From Rhodospirillales bacterium (GTDB taxonomy: Bacteria > Pseudomonadota > Alphaproteobacteria > CACIAM-22H2): a stretch of DNA of 8,952 nucleotides. A program made the translations under genes and the position numbers. The stretch is taken from contig JACQAF010000270.1 in assembly GCA_016195145.1 (NCBI GenBank), forward strand, positions 1-8,952. The letters are read 5' to 3'. Positions 5,299-8,952 of this stretch are shown one piece after another. Positions within the stretch are counted from its first letter, which is position 1. Every line of letters starts with the position of its first letter. The notes beneath the pieces are model-generated. The model was not told the origin of the DNA, did no database searches, and saw only the letters and a list, made by a program, of their open reading frames with translations.

Positions 5299-5775
5299 TT
5301 AGAGATAGTCGCGCAACATCGCCACCAGCGGCCTGTCGGCGGGCGGCATGTCGTAGTCGGCGAGCCGGGTCGCCCGCACCCAGGCGATCTCCTGCCCCTC
5401 GCGCGGGGTGATCGCGCCCTGCCAGCGCCGGCAGAGATACAGCGGCATCAGCAGATGGAAATCGGGATAGCGGTGCGAGGCGAACACGAATGGCGCGAGG
5501 CAGGCGGCCGCAATGTCGATGCCGAGTTCCTCGGCCAGCTCGCGCGCCAGCGCCGCCTCGGGCGTTTCGCCCGCGTGCACCTTGCCGCCGGGAAACTCCC
5601 ACAAACCGGCCATCGATTTTCCCGGCGGTCGCCGGGCGATCAGCACGCGGTTATCGACGTCGAGAAGGGCCGCGGCGGCGACCAGCACGATGCGCGCCGG
5701 ATCGGCGGCGGGCGACGACCAGCCGGCCGGCGTGGCGCCCGCGCAACCCTGCGGATCAGCTTCGATAGCTGCCAT
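5299..5775 (-). CDS. mutT: MutT-like Nudix hydrolase, probable 8-oxo-dGTP diphosphatase
   Basis: MutT removes oxidised guanine nucleotides from the pool before they are built into DNA. The predicted protein has 158 residues. The Nudix box is complete at 64-86: Gly64, Glu70, then REL-A-EE-LG with Arg78, Glu79, Glu82 and Glu83. It follows the typical KSMAGLWEFPGG (53-64), and IAWVRATRLADY and PADRPLV lie near the end, all common in MutT. About 27 residues precede the usual start of the fold (RIVLVAAAAL, 29-38). ATG 5775 is the most downstream ATG that keeps the fold, and no ATG, GTG or TTG lies between it and the domain. It overlaps the argJ end by 20 nt and has no visible ribosome binding site, so its translation is probably coupled to argJ. 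Other dNTP or NDP-sugar substrates cannot be excluded. Confidence 0.9.
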   Translation of the reverse strand: MAAIEADPQGCAGATPAGWSSPAADPARIVLVAAAALLDVDNRVLIARRPPGKSMAGLWEFPGGKVHAGETPEAALARELAEELGIDIAAACLAPFVFASHRYPDFHLLMPLYLCRRWQGAITPREGQEIAWVRATRLADYDMPPADRPLVAMLRDYL

Positions 5776-6985
5776 TGATGTCGATATAGGCGTGCGTGAG
5801 GTCGCAAGTCCACACAGTCGCCCGGCCGCGTCCGACGCCGACATCGACCTCGATCAGGATATCCCGCCCCTGCATGTGCCGGGCGATCGGCGCCTCGTCA
5901 TAATCGGGAACCGCGTCGCCGGCCGTCGCCACCGGCACGCCGCCGATGCGAATCGCCAGTTTGTCGCGGTCGGCTTTTTCGCCGGCCTTGCCGACCGCCA
6001 TGACGATGCGGCCCCAATTGGCGTCGGCCGCGGCGATCGCCGTCTTGACCAGGGGCGAATTGCCGATCGAGAGCCCGATCCGGCGCGCCGCCTTCGCCGA
6101 CACCGCGCCGGAAACCTTGATGGTGACGAATTTCTCCGCTCCCTCGCCATCGCGCACGATCTGGTGAGCGAGGTCGATCATCAGCTCGTCGAGCTTGGCG
6201 CGGAAATCGGCTAGCGCCGGCTCGCCGGCCTGCGCCACCCGCCGGTGTTTGACCTGGCCGGTCGCGCACAGGAGCACGGTGTCGCTGGTCGAGGTGTCGC
6301 CATCGACGGTAATGCAGTTAAATGAACGGTCGGTCGCGGCGGCGAGCAGCGCCTGCAACGTCTTGGCCGGAATCTTCGCGTCGGTAAAGACGAAGGCGAG
6401 CATGGTCGCCATGTCGGGCGCAATCATGCCCGAGCCCTTGCAGATGCCGCTGATCGTCACCTCGGCGTCGTCGATCCGCGCCCGGCGCGTTGCCCCCTTG
6501 GGAAAGGTATCGGTGGTCATGATCGCCTTCGCCGCGCGCGGCCATGCATCGGCCGATAGCTCGCCATGCAGCGTCGGCAGGATGGCGATGACCTTCTCGG
6601 CCGACAGCTTGACGCCGATAACGCCGGTCGAGGCGACCATCACTTCCGACGCCTTGCATTTGACGAGCTTTGCCGCGGCGGCGGCCGTCGCCTCGACCGC
6701 CCGGCGGCCATCGCGGCCGGTAAAGGTGTTGGCGTTTCCTGCATTGACCGTGATCGCCCGCACCTTACCGCCACGCGCCATCTTGCGCGACCATTCGACC
6801 GGCGGCGAAGCGGTGAGCGCGCGGGTGAACACCCCGGCCACGGCGGCGCCGGGCGGCAACACCGCCAGCATCAGATCGTCACGCGCCCGGTAGCGCATGC
6901 CGGTGCATCCCGTCGCCAGACGAACCCCGGCGACCGGCAGCAGGTCGGGAAATTTTTCGGGGGCGAGCGGCGAAACCTTGGACAT
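5756..6985 (-). CDS. argJ: Bifunctional ornithine acetyltransferase / N-acetylglutamate synthase ArgJ
   Basis: ArgJ transfers the acetyl group of N-acetylornithine to glutamate in the cyclic arginine pathway and, in bifunctional forms, also makes N-acetylglutamate from acetyl-CoA. The 409-residue length is typical. The protein self-cleaves before the nucleophilic Thr of the ATML motif: here GSGMIAPDMATMLAF has Thr194, so cleavage is expected between Ala193 and Thr194. Other hallmarks are TGCTGMRYRARDDLML (25-40), VNAGNANTFTG (80-90), ASTGVIG (118-124, Thr120/Gly121 for the oxyanion hole), MTTDTFPK (156-163) and the C-terminal YIDINGSYRS. Whether it also accepts acetyl-CoA cannot be read from the sequence. 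It lies 130 nt after the parvulin gene. In that spacer the minus strand has TAAAAT at 7049-7054, a possible -10 without a good -35, so a separate argJ promoter is possible but unproven. Confidence 0.96.
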   Translation of the reverse strand: MSKVSPLAPEKFPDLLPVAGVRLATGCTGMRYRARDDLMLAVLPPGAAVAGVFTRALTASPPVEWSRKMARGGKVRAITVNAGNANTFTGRDGRRAVEATAAAAAKLVKCKASEVMVASTGVIGVKLSAEKVIAILPTLHGELSADAWPRAAKAIMTTDTFPKGATRRARIDDAEVTISGICKGSGMIAPDMATMLAFVFTDAKIPAKTLQALLAAATDRSFNCITVDGDTSTSDTVLLCATGQVKHRRVAQAGEPALADFRAKLDELMIDLAHQIVRDGEGAEKFVTIKVSGAVSAKAARRIGLSIGNSPLVKTAIAAADANWGRIVMAVGKAGEKADRDKLAIRIGGVPVATAGDAVPDYDEAPIARHMQGRDILIEVDVGVGRGRATVWTCDLTHAYIDINGSYRS

Positions 6986-7115
6986 CGGTGGACGGAACCT
7001 CGCGAAGATTGGCGGCGCGGAACAGGACGGCAGGAACGGCCGGGCGCAATTTTAAATCATCTTGCACCCGTCGCCATCGGAAAAGCGCTGCGCTGCGGCC
7101 GGCGAACAGCCCCGG

Positions 7116-7982
7116 TCAGCGGGCCGGCGGACCGCCGCCATCGGTACGCGGCGAGCCGTCGATATTGAACCGCTCGACCTTCGCCGCTTCGCGCAGCTTG
7201 GTCACCGTGTCGCCGACGATTTCCCGCGTCATTTCGGAAGCGAGTTCTTCGCGCATTTCCTCGAAGCTCTGCGTCTTCGTCCGGTGCGCCTCGACCTTGA
7301 TGACGTGCCAGCCGAACTGGGTGCGCACGGGGTCCTGGCTGATCTCGCCATCCTTGAGCTTGAATGCCGCCTCGGAGAATTCCGGCACCATGTCTTCGCG
7401 GCCGAAATAGCCGAGATCGCCGCCTTGCTGCTTGCCGGCCGGGTCGACCGATTTCTCCTTGGCCAGGGCCGCGAAGTCGCCGCCCTTTTTAAGCGCGGCG
7501 ATAATCTCGCGAGCTTCCGGCTCCGTCTGGACGAGAATATGGCGAGCGCTTATCTCTTCCTTGCCGGCCTTGTCCTTGATCATCTGGTCGTAGCGCTGGC
7601 GGATCGTCTGGTCGTTGATCCGCGCCTCGAGCAGGCGATTGAGATAGACGTCCTGGATCACCTGGTCTTCGGCGGCCGTAACCCGCTTCTTGACCTCGGC
7701 ATCGGCGGCGAGCTTGTCCTTACGCCCGGCGAGAACGATCAATTTTGTGTTAATCAGCCGTTCGACCACAGCCGGGAGAAGGATTTCCGGCGGCATTTGC
7801 TGAAGCTGGGCCGGCAAGGCGCGTTGCGCCTGTATCAATTCGGAGCGCAGGATCGGCACCCCGTCGACCGTCGCCACCACCGGATCGGCCTGATTGTCGA
7901 GCGGTTTCGGCGTCTGGGCGAGCGCCGGAATAACCCCCAGGGCCAAAGCTAAGGCCATGGCAGAAAACCAGAATCTGGGCAT
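7116..7982 (-). CDS. Exported parvulin-type peptidyl-prolyl cis-trans isomerase (SurA/PrsA-like)
   Basis: The predicted protein has 288 residues and probably helps fold exported proteins in the periplasm. The N-terminus is a signal peptide: basic Arg3, a hydrophobic run (about 6-20) and a likely cleavage after ALA22. There is no lipobox Cys, so it should be soluble. A SurA-N-like helical chaperone region (about 35-130) begins VVATVDGVPILRSEL. The parvulin domain (about 144-233) has ISARHILV (144-151), GGDLGYFGREDMVPEF (187-202) and FGWHVIKVE (223-231). A short Gly/Pro-rich tail ends the protein. Only one parvulin domain is present, unlike SurA of E. coli with two. ATG 7982 has a good ribosome binding site, GAGGA (plus 7991-7995), 8 nt upstream. 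It is divergent from secA across 258 nt and is the first gene of the block leading to argJ and mutT. Confidence 0.93.
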   Translation of the reverse strand: MPRFWFSAMALALALGVIPALAQTPKPLDNQADPVVATVDGVPILRSELIQAQRALPAQLQQMPPEILLPAVVERLINTKLIVLAGRKDKLAADAEVKKRVTAAEDQVIQDVYLNRLLEARINDQTIRQRYDQMIKDKAGKEEISARHILVQTEPEAREIIAALKKGGDFAALAKEKSVDPAGKQQGGDLGYFGREDMVPEFSEAAFKLKDGEISQDPVRTQFGWHVIKVEAHRTKTQSFEEMREELASEMTREIVGDTVTKLREAAKVERFNIDGSPRTDGGGPPAR

Positions 7983-8156
7983 ATATGAAATCCTCGTTGC
8001 GACAGGGTAGAGAGATTGCGCCGCCTATTTGCGGCACGGATCAGCAAGCCGGCGTCATGGCGGTATCTTGCACAGCCGCCTGCCTCCGTACAAGCGCGCG
8101 ATGGCCCGGATTCCGGCCCTGTCGGCGACCCAAGAGGCCGGCGGCGGCGGGTCTCG

Positions 8157-8185
8157 TTGACAGAACCCCGCCGGGCGCATATGTC
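8157..8185 (+). promoter_or_regulatory. Candidate secA promoter
   Basis: A perfect TTGACA at 8157-8162 is followed by 17 nt and TATGTC at 8180-8185. The -10 matches consensus only at its first three bases. Transcription would begin near 8192 and give a leader of about 50 nt before the secA ATG. The rest of the 258-nt divergent spacer (7983-8240) shows no convincing gene; a minus-strand promoter for the isomerase was not identified. Confidence 0.42.
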
Positions 8186-8240
8186 TCATTCGTACTCCGG
8201 GATTTCCGCAGACGATTTTCCTGATATTCGAGGATTATTC

Positions 8241-8952
<712 letters not shown>

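Noticed and set aside
7076..7095. Minus-strand AGCGC-A-GCGCT followed by TTTT as a terminator after the parvulin gene
   Set aside because: The arms leave a 1-nt loop and cannot form a stable hairpin, and the T run is only four bases.
8020..8035. GCCGC-N6-GCGGC hairpin upstream of the parvulin gene
   Set aside because: The stem is only 5 bp, without extension, conserved context or U-run; such pairs are expected by chance at this GC content.
7985..8224. Plus-strand 79-codon frame in the parvulin-secA spacer
   Set aside because: It has no ribosome binding site, no recognisable motif and composition like random GC-rich sequence, and it covers the likely secA -35.
8181..8240. In-frame upstream ATG adding 20 residues to SecA
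   Set aside because: It coincides with the candidate -10, has no ribosome binding site, and SecA proteins of this group begin MFG as at 8241.

Overview
The window reads as an ordinary, densely coded chromosomal segment of a high-GC alphaproteobacterium, most likely from the Rhodospirillales or a close relative. The order level is inferred from protein resemblance and gene order (ubiG, a DUF1178 gene, a Nit amidase gene, grxC, comF, an NDUFAF5-like gene, a Nudix gene, argJ, a parvulin gene and secA), not from a marker gene. No tRNA, rRNA, CRISPR array, insertion sequence or phage gene was seen. Eleven conventional genes are supported; the two at the edges, ubiG and secA, are cut by the window.

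Left part (1-1883): the end of ubiG (+, ubiquinone O-methyltransferase) converges on a DUF1178 zinc-ribbon-like gene (-). A short divergent spacer (1220-1307) separates DUF1178 from a small class I methyltransferase gene (+) with a probable TTG start. That gene converges, with a 3-nt gap, on the next block.

Central block (1884-4223, all -): transcription runs comF, grxC, a cupin gene, then a NIT1-like carbon-nitrogen hydrolase. The last three are joined by successive ATGA overlaps. The 68-nt comF-grxC spacer holds a possible 14-codon leader ORF that has its own strong ribosome binding site and also ends in an ATGA overlap with grxC. A glutathione-dependent glutaredoxin beside a probable deaminated-glutathione amidase suggests a thiol and metabolite-repair unit.

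Right part (4224-8952): comF is divergent from a gene (+) closely resembling mitochondrial complex I assembly factor NDUFAF5. This converges on the minus-strand block transcribed as parvulin isomerase, argJ (arginine biosynthesis), mutT-like Nudix hydrolase. The parvulin gene is divergent from secA (+). SecA drives export and the isomerase carries a signal peptide, so both serve the envelope.

I found no clear novel defence or mobile system. The points most worth a second look are the leader ORF with the ATGA chain ahead of grxC, the uncharacterised cupin locked into that operon, the NDUFAF5-like protein with an altered SAM motif, and possible leaderless divergent starts at comF and NDUFAF5-like.
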